Source: a virus. Taken from it: 35,634 nucleotides of DNA. This document shows positions 1 to 8,255 of the stretch, piece after piece. Positions within the stretch are counted from its first letter, which is position 1, and each line of letters begins with the position of its first letter. Below the pieces are notes generated by a model. It ran no database searches. It was not told where the DNA came from and saw nothing but the letters and a program-made list of their open reading frames with translations. The stretch lies in the IMG/VR virus record IMGVR_UViG_3300037042_003141, positions 1 through 35,634 of that record; one strand, given 5' to 3'. The translations under genes and the position numbers were made by a program.

Positions 1-830
1 TAACTTCCGGCCCGAAGTCGGACAGGGTGCCGGTGTCCACACCATAACGGCGGCCATTCCAATCGGTGATGGGCGTGACCGCAAGCCGGTGGATGTGGCC
101 GGTGAAGATGTTCCGCCCGCCCTTCAGAGCGTTGTTCCATGTGGCATGCACGCCATTGTGCCATCTGTGCTTCACCATCGTGTGACCGTTGATCTCCAGC
201 GACCAGCAGTGATCCCAAGATGGGAAATGGTCAGGGAGATCCGTTCCGAACACTTTGACGTACTGGGGTGCCATCTGGGCCAAGCGTGCGCTGAACCGAG
301 TATCATGGTTGCCCATGCACCACACCAGCGGAACTCCATCGGGTGCAATCTTTTCAATCTGACCCAGCTTGCCCTTGCACTCTTCCAGCTCGTCAGCAAC
401 GTCAGGGAGTTGCGCCCATTCCGATGGTGCATGGCGGGAGATGGCGGCTCCATCAAATGCGTCACCATTGCAGACGATCAGCTTTATGGACTTCTTGTTG
501 GCCTTAATGAACCGGATCATCGCGTTAAAGGCCTCGCTGTCGTCACCGGGCCAGAAGTGGGCATCAGAGAAAATCACAGCCATCCCGTCTTTAACTTCCA
601 TCAGGCGGCGGTGGCCGATACGGTCCAAGTCAATCTTGGCGCGGCCAGAGCGGTCACCCTTGCTGTCATGCACCGGCAGGACAATGCCCAGAGCCGCCTC
701 TGCACGAAGACGAGCGCGATATGTGTTGCGCACGTTCATGCCGGTGGCCTTTGAAACAAGATCAGCAGAACCCAGCCTGCGCCAAATCTCTGCAAATTCG
801 GCGTCAGGTATTCTGAGAGTAGCAGCCATT
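1..830 (-). CDS. Metallophosphoesterase, C-terminus cut by window edge
   Basis: Translating down from the ATG at 830 gives an uninterrupted reading frame of 276 residues that runs off the left edge. It carries the ordered motifs of calcineurin-like metallophosphoesterases: SDAHFWPGD (about 88-96), VCNGDAFDG (119-127), MGNHDTRF (172-179), KHRWHNG (220-226) and TGHIH (243-247), which supply the Asp, His and Asn ligands of a two-metal centre. The first 80 residues look like a small helix-turn-helix-type domain, as in other phage members. The gene follows the portal with a 10-base gap and is probably co-transcribed with it. Substrate is unknown; nucleic acid or nucleotide phosphodiesters are usual guesses for phage enzymes. 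The family call is firm and the role is inference. Confidence 0.9.
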
Positions 831-840
831 TGTATTCCTC

Positions 841-3171
841 TTAACCAACAAGACCGGGCTTTGGCTTGGTTGCGGCAACCGTCATCTGAGCCGCAGCCTT
901 AATGCGTTCTTGCTGCAACTTGACCTCCGCCATCTTTTCACGGCTCTGGCGTTCTTCTGCGCGGTTCTGGCCGTCGATCAGAATGTCCTGATGCGTGATC
1001 TTCACCTCTTCAGCCTTGGCCTGTGCGGAGATCAGCTTGGCCTTGGCTTCCATTGCGTCAACGCTGTTGGGCGGCTCTCCACCGGCTTGACCGGCTTCCT
1101 GCATCTTGATCTGCGCCTCAATCTGCTTCACCTGAGCGTCAGCCTGCTTGTAGGCAGCATCAGCCTGTGCGCGGATCATATCGGCCTGTGCGCTCAAGCC
1201 CTGAGCATCTGCAGACTTGTTGGCAATCTGGGCCTGCGCCATCTTTTCCATCATCTCAGGCGGCATCTGGCCGTCAGGCGTTCTGATGAACTCATCCACG
1301 TTGGTGAAGCCGATGGTGCGCAATGCCTGCTTGTTAACGGCATCAAGGTCATATCCCTGCGGATAGGCCATAGCCAACTGGATCAGGGCTTGGGTCTTCA
1401 TCATGCGCTGGGTCTGGCTGGCCGTGTTTGGATCAGCCTGCGGCGTCAGGTAGAAGTTATCCAACGCCTCCATGAACGTGGCTTCATCCCACGGATATGC
1501 CGGTGCCTTGTTGCGCTGCCAGAAGCTTTCAGGGTTATCTCGGAAGCACTCAATCAGAAGCTGGAACTCTTCGCTCTGGGCCGCGTGCAGACGCTTGTGG
1601 ACGCTGTTAAGAACCTTGGTGGCCTGATCGATGATGGCGAGCGTTGTGCCGACCGGCGCATCCTGCCGACCTTCACCAACCGCCATTTCCATCGTGCCGC
1701 CCACGCGCTGGCCGTACTCCGCCATGTTCTGCGCAAGCTGCATCAGGGCCGCAGACGGCTCCTTGTACGGCAGGGGCATGATGGCCTGATTGAGGGGCAT
1801 GCCAGCGGTCTTGACCGGCGCACCACCACCCGGCGGCACACGGAAGATGTTGCTGTTCTGGCGGCCACCGGCATCGGCGTACAGGAAGCCGGGGAAGTTG
1901 GCGTACATACCCGCGTCCAGCAGCTCACGCCAAGCAGCGGTCACCGCATTGGTCGTGTTGCCGAGGATGTGCAGCAGGCCGATATCATAGAAGCCCAAGC
2001 CGGGAACGAACGGGAACTTGACAAACACCTTCTTCGCGGTCGGCAGGCGCTCATCCTGATCATAGTTGCGGACAAGGCTCAGGATCTGGCGGCTGGATAG
2101 ATCGATGGTGACGCGGTACGGGATTTCAAGGCCGGTTTCCTTCCCCTTGTACTTATGCTCGAAGCCCTTGATGTCCAGTTCGCAGTAGCACTCATAGATC
2201 TCGCGGTCGCGGTCCTCGGCATTGGTCACGTTGGGGCTGATGCCCTGCACGGATGCCTTTTCTTCCTGCGCCGCATCGGGATCACGCTGCTTGGGATCAT
2301 GCAGGGTTAGATCACGGTACGCGCCGAGGATCTGCATGCGCTTCACCACGCTGGGGCGCATCATGATGCGGTGCGTGATGCGCTTGGCGTTCTCTAGATC
2401 AGAGGCCGCGTTGTTAACGATCAGGTCATCGGCATCAATGCTTTCGGACACCGGGCGATTGCGCAGCGGGCATTGGTAGACCTTCTTGAAGGCAGAACCG
2501 CCAAAGCCGAGCATGAACAGCATGCGGTCGGTGTCCGGGTAATACTCGGTCGCGGTCGTCGTCAAGTAATGGTTCATGTCCTTTTCAAGCGCATCGGAGA
2601 GCGCATCAAGGCGAGAGGATCCATTGTTGCTGTCGTCACGGATCTTGACCGGCCCATCTGTAGGCAGCAGTTCCGAACGGGTGTTGGCTTGGAAACGCAG
2701 CACGGCTTCGAGCAGCAGCGGATGCCGGACTTTGCTCATGCCTTCGACCGGCGCACCGTCAGCAGCACCCTGCAGGCCGGGGATCTCAATCTTCAGGCCG
2801 AGCAGGCGCAGGCCTTGCGCACGGTCTTCGATCCAATCGCGGCGGCTGTCGATGTCTGATTGAATGCCACGCAACAGCTCTTCGGAGATGCGGGACAGCT
2901 CACCATCCTCAATGTCTTCAGCCAGATTGTCGAACCAACCTTCCGGCCCCCTGTCTTCTTTCGCGCTGCCAATTGGTTTGCCATCAAGCGAAACCGAGAT
3001 CGAGCCATCGGCGTGATCGATGCGCAGGATATTACCGGAAATGTCGATCTCAGGAACGTCAACGCTGTCGTCAACTTCCTCAATGATCACATCCGCATCC
3101 TCAATAGACGGCAGCTCAGGCGCGTCAGGGATCAGGCGAAGGTTTGGGTTCAGACCGGGAGTGAATGCCAT
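841..3171 (-). CDS. Portal protein, P22 type
   Basis: A 776-residue protein directly downstream of the large terminase, the usual place and size for a P22-family portal (P22 gp1 is about 725 residues). It should form the dodecameric ring at the capsid vertex through which DNA is packaged and ejected. The N-terminal 90 residues are acidic. A conserved-looking core runs from about 100 to 600. The last 150 residues are rich in Ala, Gln and Lys and predicted helical, matching the long helical barrel of P22-type portals. Start is ATG with AAGG nine bases upstream. Family membership is inferred from composition, size and synteny rather than a catalytic motif. Confidence 0.88.
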   Translation of the reverse strand: MAFTPGLNPNLRLIPDAPELPSIEDADVIIEEVDDSVDVPEIDISGNILRIDHADGSISVSLDGKPIGSAKEDRGPEGWFDNLAEDIEDGELSRISEELLRGIQSDIDSRRDWIEDRAQGLRLLGLKIEIPGLQGAADGAPVEGMSKVRHPLLLEAVLRFQANTRSELLPTDGPVKIRDDSNNGSSRLDALSDALEKDMNHYLTTTATEYYPDTDRMLFMLGFGGSAFKKVYQCPLRNRPVSESIDADDLIVNNAASDLENAKRITHRIMMRPSVVKRMQILGAYRDLTLHDPKQRDPDAAQEEKASVQGISPNVTNAEDRDREIYECYCELDIKGFEHKYKGKETGLEIPYRVTIDLSSRQILSLVRNYDQDERLPTAKKVFVKFPFVPGLGFYDIGLLHILGNTTNAVTAAWRELLDAGMYANFPGFLYADAGGRQNSNIFRVPPGGGAPVKTAGMPLNQAIMPLPYKEPSAALMQLAQNMAEYGQRVGGTMEMAVGEGRQDAPVGTTLAIIDQATKVLNSVHKRLHAAQSEEFQLLIECFRDNPESFWQRNKAPAYPWDEATFMEALDNFYLTPQADPNTASQTQRMMKTQALIQLAMAYPQGYDLDAVNKQALRTIGFTNVDEFIRTPDGQMPPEMMEKMAQAQIANKSADAQGLSAQADMIRAQADAAYKQADAQVKQIEAQIKMQEAGQAGGEPPNSVDAMEAKAKLISAQAKAEEVKITHQDILIDGQNRAEERQSREKMAEVKLQQERIKAAAQMTVAATKPKPGLVG

Positions 3172-3172
3172 G

Positions 3173-3376
3173 TTAATCTGCCTTTTCGTGATCTTCCATA
3201 AACAGGCGGATGGCTGTCATGGCTGCATAATCTTCGGGGGCTTTGTATGTTTCGTCACTTTGAGCTTCTACCAGCGGGATCAGGTATACCTCTGTGATGC
3301 CGTTATCACCTGACACCTCGACCGTGAAGATGTCAGTGTGAGGATCAAATTCCAAGATGGCCTTGCACTTTAACAT
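3173..3376 (-). CDS. Small hypothetical protein between terminase and portal
   Basis: A 67-residue acidic protein starting MLKCKAILEFDPHTDIFTVE. It lies in a compact minus-strand run, 7 bases after the large terminase, and its stop ends one base before the portal start. The N-terminal part looks like alternating beta strands and the C-terminal part, ending in MEDHEKAD, looks helical. I do not recognise a family. Position suggests a morphogenesis accessory role, but nothing in the sequence proves that. Confidence 0.65.
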   Translation of the reverse strand: MLKCKAILEFDPHTDIFTVEVSGDNGITEVYLIPLVEAQSDETYKAPEDYAAMTAIRLFMEDHEKAD

Positions 3377-3383
3377 CCAAACC

Positions 3384-4976
3384 TCAAACTGGATAAAGGG
3401 GCTTTTCGCCCGCGTTGCCGTGGAACTGTACAGCGGCGGCAGTCTCTGCCGTGCGTTCAGCGCCGCGCGTGATCATACCCGCGTTCCTGAGATAACGCAA
3501 AGCCATCGTAACTGTGTCGACGATATCGTCATGTTTCCCCTTGGGGAACTGGCTGCACTGGGTCACCACCATATCGGCCCATGAGAAGGCCATAGGAGCA
3601 TGCACGATGCCCTCTGCGAGGATGTGCTGTACCGAGTATGCCCGCGCCACCTTATCGCCGCCCTTGGGGTCGATGAGCTGCACGCTGAAATCCTCGTAGG
3701 CATAGAGCCGCCTGATTTCCTGCGCCACGCTGATGCCAGATGCTTTGTTTTCCACGATCAAGTGATCAACCTTGAACTTCTTGGCCGTGCTGGCGATGCG
3801 CTCGACCAGCTCGTTTAGCTCCATGCGGGCCTGCCAGCCGTTCATTAACATGATCTGCGGAACGTCCTGATCGTTGTTAAAGACGCCCCACACGGTCATC
3901 GCGCTGAAGTCGTTCTCTTCCTTGGTGGTATATGCCGTATCCACTGTGGCAATGACGAACTCGACCTCTGGATATGTCTCGCGTTCCCAATCGATCCAGT
4001 ATTCGCGCTTCAGGATACCACCACCCTTTGGCTCTGGCCGCTGTTGGAGCTGACCGGCGGCACCGAACGGGCCGAGCTGACGCTCAAGCCGGTCCACGCT
4101 GATCTCGTCGTACCGCTCAGGCGTTAACAGCTCGCCTTCCTCAGTGCGGGGATCCGACCAGCCAATGGCGTTGGGATACAGGATCTTGGCGCGCTCTGGC
4201 TCGTACCGCATGGGCAGCATGAGATGCACCCAATCGCTGTTGTTGCTGCCGAGGATGTGGCCGGTCAGGTCGTCCTCATGCAGACGCTGCATAACCAGCA
4301 CCATCGCGCCGGTGCGGGCGTTGTTAAGACGGGTGGACAGCGAATTGTCGAACCATTCGACTGTGCCGTTGCGCACCGTCTCGCTCTCCATGTCCACGCT
4401 GTTGTGAGGGTCGTCGATCATGATGATGCCGCCGCCTTCACCGGTCAGCGCACCGCCCACAGATGTGGCAAGGCGATATCCACCTGAGCTATTGTCGAAC
4501 CGCTGCTTGGCGTTCTGGTCGCCGGTCAACTGGTATCTGTCGCCCCACATGGATTGGTACCACGGGCTTTCGATCAGGCGGCGAGCCTTAATGCTATCAC
4601 GGATGGATAGCGATAATGCGTAGGAGCTATGCAAAAACTGCACACCGGGGCCGCTGGTGTCGCTCACATGGGGCTGCGCCCAGACCCAAGGGTCGAAGGC
4701 AACCAGCATAGATGACTTGGATGTGCGCGGTGGTTGGTTAATGATCAAGCGTTTGATCTCGCCGTCAGCGACAGCCTGCAAATGCTCAGCGATGGCACCC
4801 AGATGCCAGCCATCCACGAACGGGTTGGGATCGATGTATCGCCACCCGCGCTTCATAAACTCATACAGGCTCTGTTCGCAATCGAACCGCTCCAGATCCC
4901 GTTTTACTTTATCTACGTTAAAGGGGAGAGACGATCCGGTAATCTCCCGAAGCATCTCTCCCTTGAGCAGTTTCAC
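3384..4976 (-). CDS. terL: Terminase large subunit
   Basis: A 530-residue two-domain packaging motor. The ATPase domain shows a Walker A-like stretch QPPRTSKSSM (81-90) and a Walker B GGGIIMIDDPH (181-191). The RNase H-like nuclease domain shows IATVDTAY (342-349, acidic D346), VEN (E409) and KHDDIVDTV (481-489), giving the expected acidic cluster. It acts with the small terminase at the portal to pump and cut concatemeric DNA. The GTG start overlaps the upstream stop by four bases (GTGA); an ATG seven codons in is an alternative. Length and motifs are normal for the family. Confidence 0.95.
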   Translation of the reverse strand: MKLLKGEMLREITGSSLPFNVDKVKRDLERFDCEQSLYEFMKRGWRYIDPNPFVDGWHLGAIAEHLQAVADGEIKRLIINQPPRTSKSSMLVAFDPWVWAQPHVSDTSGPGVQFLHSSYALSLSIRDSIKARRLIESPWYQSMWGDRYQLTGDQNAKQRFDNSSGGYRLATSVGGALTGEGGGIIMIDDPHNSVDMESETVRNGTVEWFDNSLSTRLNNARTGAMVLVMQRLHEDDLTGHILGSNNSDWVHLMLPMRYEPERAKILYPNAIGWSDPRTEEGELLTPERYDEISVDRLERQLGPFGAAGQLQQRPEPKGGGILKREYWIDWERETYPEVEFVIATVDTAYTTKEENDFSAMTVWGVFNNDQDVPQIMLMNGWQARMELNELVERIASTAKKFKVDHLIVENKASGISVAQEIRRLYAYEDFSVQLIDPKGGDKVARAYSVQHILAEGIVHAPMAFSWADMVVTQCSQFPKGKHDDIVDTVTMALRYLRNAGMITRGAERTAETAAAVQFHGNAGEKPLYPV

Positions 4977-5218
4977 CGGAAATCAACGTCCGTCTTACGC
5001 GGGCGTCCATAACCCTTGTAGGTCGTGGGCCTTGCGTCAGTAAGAACCGCCGCCTTGCGAGCAGCAAAGCCGCTCTTCACCGTTGAGCGAGGCCGCCCGC
5101 GCTTGGGGATCTTGTCGTCGCCATCGTTCGCCTTGATGTTCACCAAACGCTTTAAGTGCGGATACGCCAAACCAATCACAATACCGGCAGCCAAAGCCAC
5201 AAAAATCAGCTCATTCAT
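4973..5218 (-). CDS. Small membrane protein with AT-hook-like motifs, between terS and terL
   Basis: An 81-residue protein if started at the ATG at 5218, which has GGAG nine bases upstream and overlaps the small terminase stop. A start five codons earlier (5233) lacks a good ribosome site. Residues 1-20 (MNELIFVALAAGIVIGLAYP) form a hydrophobic segment, probably a membrane anchor. The rest is basic and contains KRGRPRS and GYGRPRK, two copies of the Gly-Arg-Pro core seen in AT-hook DNA minor-groove binders. The combination suggests a membrane-tethered DNA-binding protein, possibly linked to packaging because it sits between the two terminase genes. No family is recognised; function is inference. 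Confidence 0.75.
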   Translation of the reverse strand: MNELIFVALAAGIVIGLAYPHLKRLVNIKANDGDDKIPKRGRPRSTVKSGFAARKAAVLTDARPTTYKGYGRPRKTDVDFR

Positions 5219-5795
5219 CGTCGTCTTCTCCATCTATGTTAAGGTCTTCAGTGTCTCCCTCGCGGGCCTCAATAGCCGTCAGCGCGAACCGAAGGCTGTC
5301 TCTTGCCTCGTCTGTTAACGAGGCAATGTCGATCTCTTGCGTTGGCACCAGCGGTGCGCCGTCCTTGCCGGTGATCTCCATCTTAATCACCTGATCGTTG
5401 TACTTCTTGGGCCTTAACTTGCCCATAACCCATTTGCGCGCCTCAATAGCCATTTTGCGATCGTCAGGCGTGGCGTTAACGAAGTCAGGATGGTCACCGT
5501 CAGCGATGGCAATTATCTCTTCCGCATAGGTGTCCTGCTGCATCTCGCGCGCGCGAGTGTAACTCTCTTGAAAAACATCATTCATTGCCAACTGCTTATA
5601 GATCACCGCCGCTGACGGAAAGTCATCGCCTATCTCCATCTTGCCTGATGTGGCTATGTATTGAATGGATCTTCCTGCGATGATCTCGCTCAGGATGAAC
5701 TCGACAATGTCAGGCGTGAAGTTAATGGGTGGTCGTCCTCCCTTTACGGGAAGCTTGATGACGTTGTCAGCCTGTATGTTTTGCTTCTTTGCCAT
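5211..5795 (-). CDS. terS: Terminase small subunit, Sf6 gp1-like
   Basis: A 194-residue protein just upstream of the large terminase. The N-terminal region has GRPPINFTPDIVEFILSEI (about 20-38), resembling the HTH start of the Sf6-type small terminase. The middle has RKWVMGKLRPKKYNDQV followed by a GKDGAP segment, a hallmark of that family. The acidic tail ends in DGEDDDE. It should recognise the packaging site and present DNA to the large terminase. Its ATG overlaps the stop of the HNH gene (TAATG), indicating translational coupling. It is longer than Sf6 gp1 (about 140 residues), mainly through the C-terminal acidic extension. Confidence 0.88.
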   Translation of the reverse strand: MAKKQNIQADNVIKLPVKGGRPPINFTPDIVEFILSEIIAGRSIQYIATSGKMEIGDDFPSAAVIYKQLAMNDVFQESYTRAREMQQDTYAEEIIAIADGDHPDFVNATPDDRKMAIEARKWVMGKLRPKKYNDQVIKMEITGKDGAPLVPTQEIDIASLTDEARDSLRFALTAIEAREGDTEDLNIDGEDDDE

Positions 5796-6292
5796 TACGT
5801 TAACCGAGCGTATTCGCCGTGATAGCGGACTGCCGCCCTGCAGTATGCGATATGCGCGTCCCTCTCTGTATTGTACCTTCCAAGATAGATGCGCTTGTGG
5901 TTAACGCAGATCTGGGCAGTGTATGTTCCAGACGCATTACGATGCGCTCCCTTGAGCTTACCAGACCTACCGGGCTTATTACGGGCATTCTCGGATTTCG
6001 TCACCGCGCGAAGGTTAACAATGCGATTGTCGGACTTGTCGAGGTTAATGTGATCGATCTGCTCTGGGGGAAACTCGCCATACACATAGAGCCATGCCAG
6101 CCGGTGCGTCAGGTACCTACGGCCATCTATGGAGATCTGGGTATAGCCAGCCGATTGAACCGCCTCTGGTCGGCTGCCTTTGGGCCTGCGCCCGCACTTG
6201 ACGAGGCTGGTAAAGATGCCGGTGTGCGGATCATAGTGAAGCAGTTCTTTGAGCCGCGCCTGCTTGAGGTCATTTACAGGTATGTTTTCCAT
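5795..6292 (-). CDS. HNH endonuclease with C-terminal AP2-type DNA-binding domain
   Basis: A 165-residue protein. The HNH core reads QIDHINLDKSDNRIVNLR (about 78-95) followed by ENARN, giving the paired His and the two Asn of the HNH_3 type. The C-terminal half (KGAHRNASGTYTAQI through YLGRYNTERDAHIAY) is an AP2-like DNA-binding domain. This pairing is typical of free-standing homing endonucleases in phages. It is the first gene before the small terminase and ends in a TAATG junction with it. It may be a mobile intruder or may assist packaging, as some terminase-adjacent HNH proteins do. Family is firm, role open. Confidence 0.9.
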   Translation of the reverse strand: MENIPVNDLKQARLKELLHYDPHTGIFTSLVKCGRRPKGSRPEAVQSAGYTQISIDGRRYLTHRLAWLYVYGEFPPEQIDHINLDKSDNRIVNLRAVTKSENARNKPGRSGKLKGAHRNASGTYTAQICVNHKRIYLGRYNTERDAHIAYCRAAVRYHGEYARLT

Positions 6293-6298
6293 TGCTCA

Positions 6299-6327
6299 AC
6301 TTTAACCTTTTTTGTCTATTTTTGCAA
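6299..6327 (-). promoter_or_regulatory. Candidate minus-strand promoter before HNH/terminase genes
   Basis: Read on the minus strand, TTGCAA (6327-6322) and TAAAGT (6304-6299) are separated by 17 bases, a fair sigma-70-like arrangement in a strongly AT-rich gap. The -35 hexamer equals that of the repeated early promoters in this genome. Predicted transcription would begin near the HNH start codon and so would mainly serve the terminase genes. This is pattern-based only. Confidence 0.3.
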
Positions 6328-6334
6328 TTTACGG

Positions 6335-6343
6335 TGTGGATAA
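6335..6343 (-). promoter_or_regulatory. Perfect DnaA box
   Basis: The 9-mer TGTGGATAA here is the complement of the consensus DnaA box TTATCCACA. A perfect copy is expected only about 0.3 times by chance on both strands of this window, and no other was seen. It borders an AT-rich tract (6300-6330) in the gap between the HNH gene and a small gene. The phage also encodes a protein with a DnaA DNA-binding domain (16647-17159). A role in replication or regulation is inference. Confidence 0.45.
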
Positions 6344-6344
6344 G

Positions 6345-6515
6345 TTACAAACGGTCGTTCAACGCCCTTTTAGCTATCAGAGACAATGAATAGACCACAG
6401 CCGATGCCTTGTCACTAGGATTAACTTGATAATCCCTGATCTTGATTAAAGCCTCCCGCATCCGGTGGATCTCTTCACGGTCGCTGTTAATGTATATCTT
6501 TTCAATCCCGGTCAT
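6345..6515 (-). CDS. Small hypothetical protein (56 aa)
   Basis: A 56-residue reading frame beginning MTGIEKIYINSDREEIHRMR. It starts at the ATG at 6515, overlapping the stop region of the upstream 107-residue gene by 14 bases, and ends at a TAA at 6345. The protein is charged and probably all helical. It follows the same overlapping style as its neighbours, which is the main reason to accept it. No family recognised. It is the last gene of the small-gene array before the AT-rich gap. Confidence 0.6.
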   Translation of the reverse strand: MTGIEKIYINSDREEIHRMREALIKIRDYQVNPSDKASAVVYSLSLIAKRALNDRL

Positions 6516-6825
6516 TTGTGCCTGCCTTTAACAAACGGTCAATAACCTTCTGAGCCGTGGCATGCCGGTCGGCTTGCTTCAAACGCATCTTCAGGCGTTC
6601 TATCTTGTCACGTGATTTCTTTGCCTCCCAATTGAGAAGGCGAATTTGATCCTTCAGGTCTTCGGCTTGCAGCCGGTGATCTTGCGCAATGCTTGTTATC
6701 ATTATCCGCTCCTGCCGGAAGTACATGATCTTCTCACCCGCCTCTGCGAGCAGTGCCTTCAGCTCAAGATCATCTGTCTCATAGGTGCTGAGCCGCCAGT
6801 TAATGTCGGGCTGGATGTCATTCAT
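6502..6825 (-). CDS. Hypothetical coiled-coil protein (107 aa)
   Basis: A 107-residue, highly charged protein. From about residue 20 to 95 it is a nearly continuous predicted helix with heptad-like spacing (LKDQIRLLNWEAKKSRDKIE, then RLKMRLKQADRH), suggesting a coiled coil. Its ATG overlaps the end of the upstream gene by eight bases (ATGAATGA). No enzymatic motif is visible. Several proteins in this array share this helical, Glu/Lys-rich character. Confidence 0.7.
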   Translation of the reverse strand: MNDIQPDINWRLSTYETDDLELKALLAEAGEKIMYFRQERIMITSIAQDHRLQAEDLKDQIRLLNWEAKKSRDKIERLKMRLKQADRHATAQKVIDRLLKAGTNDRD

Positions 6826-6988
6826 TAACTTTCACCTTTCCATGCAGGGGGCATTCTCCTGACCGCCAGAACATCATTGTTCCGTCCTTCATCGGCCCTA
6901 TGCCTGCGCCATTGTTATTGTCCATTACGGGGCATGTGCAACCAAGTTTAGTTGCTTCTTCACTGCCGGGGTTTGGGGGGTTATTCAT
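6818..6988 (-). CDS. Small Cys-rich conserved phage protein
   Basis: A 56-residue protein from the ATG at 6988, which overlaps the upstream stop; a TTG five codons earlier is possible. The pattern NPGSEEATKLGCTCPVMDNN followed by FWRSGECPLHGKV is one I recognise from uncharacterised small phage proteins. The cysteines (CTC and ECPLH) could bind a metal, but this is inference. Function unknown. Confidence 0.7.
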   Translation of the reverse strand: MNNPPNPGSEEATKLGCTCPVMDNNNGAGIGPMKDGTMMFWRSGECPLHGKVKVNE

Positions 6989-7172
6989 CACCAACAGCAC
7001 CAAGTTCAGTTAATGCATCGTGCGCCATCTCAGCCTCAATGCTACGGTCAACTTTAACAAGTGTCTTCTCCCACCCGTTGTCAGTCTCTTTGCTGGCCCA
7101 GATCTGACGGCTTCCCGTTTCACGGATGGCCTTCAATGCGTTAACCGCCTGTTCAAGCTTGCTGTTCATCAT
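6981..7172 (-). CDS. Small hypothetical protein (63 aa)
   Basis: A 63-residue protein beginning MMNSKLEQAVNALKAIRETG. Its first ATG overlaps the preceding stop by four bases (ATGA), and its TAA overlaps the next gene's start. A helical start is followed by a short central segment (WASKETDNGWEKTLVKVD) and a helical end. No recognised family; it is accepted mainly for its place in an unbroken coupled operon. Confidence 0.62.
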   Translation of the reverse strand: MMNSKLEQAVNALKAIRETGSRQIWASKETDNGWEKTLVKVDRSIEAEMAHDALTELGAVGDE

Positions 7173-7366
7173 TTTACCCCCAACGCCTCATCTGCAATGG
7201 ATTTCACCCTTTCGTCTGTGCAGAACCCCATAGAAATGATCCACAGGGCTTCACGCAATTTCTCGTTCTCAGCCATCACCGCCTTGAACGTCTCAACCTG
7301 AGTTTCATAGCCACGCCGCTCCCAGCGGTTAATGCAAGTCCAAGCCTTGTCTTTGAGGTCAGTCAT
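7169..7366 (-). CDS. Small hypothetical protein (65 aa)
   Basis: A 65-residue mostly helical protein (MTDLKDKAWTCINRWERRGY at the start; MAENEKLREALWIISMG in the middle). The segment AENEKLREAL recurs in similar form in the neighbouring 121-residue protein (AENEKVRKSL), hinting at an old duplication or a shared partner-binding helix. It overlaps both neighbours by four bases. No known family. Confidence 0.65.
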   Translation of the reverse strand: MTDLKDKAWTCINRWERRGYETQVETFKAVMAENEKLREALWIISMGFCTDERVKSIADEALGVK

Positions 7367-7728
7367 TTGCTCTCCACCCTTTTGCCCCGCGAATATTTGT
7401 CAAAGTCATCCCAAAGCTGGCACGACAAAATATACATATGTGAGATATGTAAACTTTTACGCACTTTCTCGTTCTCAGCAACAGCAGCCGCCAGTTTGTT
7501 TTCCAATGCCTCTGTTTCCGCTTCCTCTTGGTAAAGATTGGCCCGAAGTCGCTCGTTCTCATCCTTGGCTTCAGCCCACATAGTGCGGAACTTATCCAGA
7601 AGCTCGATTTCAGCAGCAGCATTGTCAATAACCGCAGCCTCAACGCCAAATGCGTCTGTTCTATAGCCATCCATCCTCATCATGGAAGCGATGGCTTTCA
7701 GTGCGTCAGGTGTAGCCGGATCAATCAT
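7363..7728 (-). CDS. Hypothetical coiled-coil protein (121 aa)
   Basis: A 121-residue protein with a long predicted helix from about residue 35 to 95 (AEIELLDKFRTMWAEAKDEN, later ALENKLAAAVAENEKVRKSL). The N-terminus, MIDPATPDALKAIASMMRMD, resembles a short helical cap. It overlaps the upstream DUF6378-like gene by eight bases and the downstream gene by four. No catalytic signature is seen. Confidence 0.7.
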   Translation of the reverse strand: MIDPATPDALKAIASMMRMDGYRTDAFGVEAAVIDNAAAEIELLDKFRTMWAEAKDENERLRANLYQEEAETEALENKLAAAVAENEKVRKSLHISHMYILSCQLWDDFDKYSRGKRVESK

Positions 7729-8011
7729 TTCTCTTCATCCCGGTAAACCGATTGTTTGCCAATTCCCCGGCCAGAGCCACATACCCTGCCGCATCTACAA
7801 AGCTATCTACATGGTTTGGTGTGTTGCAAAGGCGAGAAATCTTGAGCCACACCATGCACAAGGCCGCCTGATCAGCGGTCACATGGCTGCCGAGGATCAA
7901 TGACCATCCATTTGCAATGCGATTGAAGTTAACATCCGCATCGCCATATTCCTCGGCACGATCCCCGTTAATGAGGTCATGGGCCTTGCTCAAGATTTCT
8001 TCGCGCTTCAT
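7721..8011 (-). CDS. DUF6378-like phage protein
   Basis: A 96-residue protein with the recurrent phage pattern of an N-terminal ILSKAHDLINGDRAEEYGDA, then IANGWSLIL, then ALCMVWLKISRLC and a closing DSFVDAAGYVALAGELA. I recognise this as the widespread phage domain known as DUF6378. It is compact and helical; its biochemical role is not established, though its conserved Asp and Glu invite comparison with nucleotide-processing all-alpha folds. It lies inside the coupled early array. Confidence 0.8.
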   Translation of the reverse strand: MKREEILSKAHDLINGDRAEEYGDADVNFNRIANGWSLILGSHVTADQAALCMVWLKISRLCNTPNHVDSFVDAAGYVALAGELANNRFTGMKRND

Positions 8012-8014
8012 TTG

Positions 8015-8242
8015 TTAAAACACAGATGTTTTGTTAAGTGCCTCAACAATTTCCTCAACCCTGTGTTTGAGTGTCGTGAGAAGAACTTCACTGCTGTCTC
8101 CGTGACCAACAGTGTACAAAACATCACTGTATGCCGGGTTATCTTCGCATTCTTCAACCACGCAAATTTTGCCATGCCAGAGGGCAATCTTGCCTTCGAC
8201 AGCACCGCCTACAGCAGCTTTTGTAAAGATGATCATGCTCAT
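8015..8242 (-). CDS. Small hypothetical protein (75 aa)
   Basis: I start this at the ATG at 8242, behind AAAAAAGGA; the frame is open further upstream, but that part overlaps another good gene in a different frame. The 75-residue product starts MSMIIFTKAAVGGAVEGKIA, has a beta-rich centre with WHGKICVVEECEDN, and ends in a helix (HRVEEIVEALNKTSVF). No family recognised. It begins 13 bases after the previous small gene. Confidence 0.6.
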   Translation of the reverse strand: MSMIIFTKAAVGGAVEGKIALWHGKICVVEECEDNPAYSDVLYTVGHGDSSEVLLTTLKHRVEEIVEALNKTSVF

Positions 8243-8255
8243 TCCTTTTTTCCTG

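Noticed and set aside
910-2100. Long plus-strand open frame opposite the portal gene
   Set aside because: It is antisense to a well-supported portal gene, lacks a recognisable fold or motif, and its Leu/His/Arg-rich composition is that of a complementary frame.
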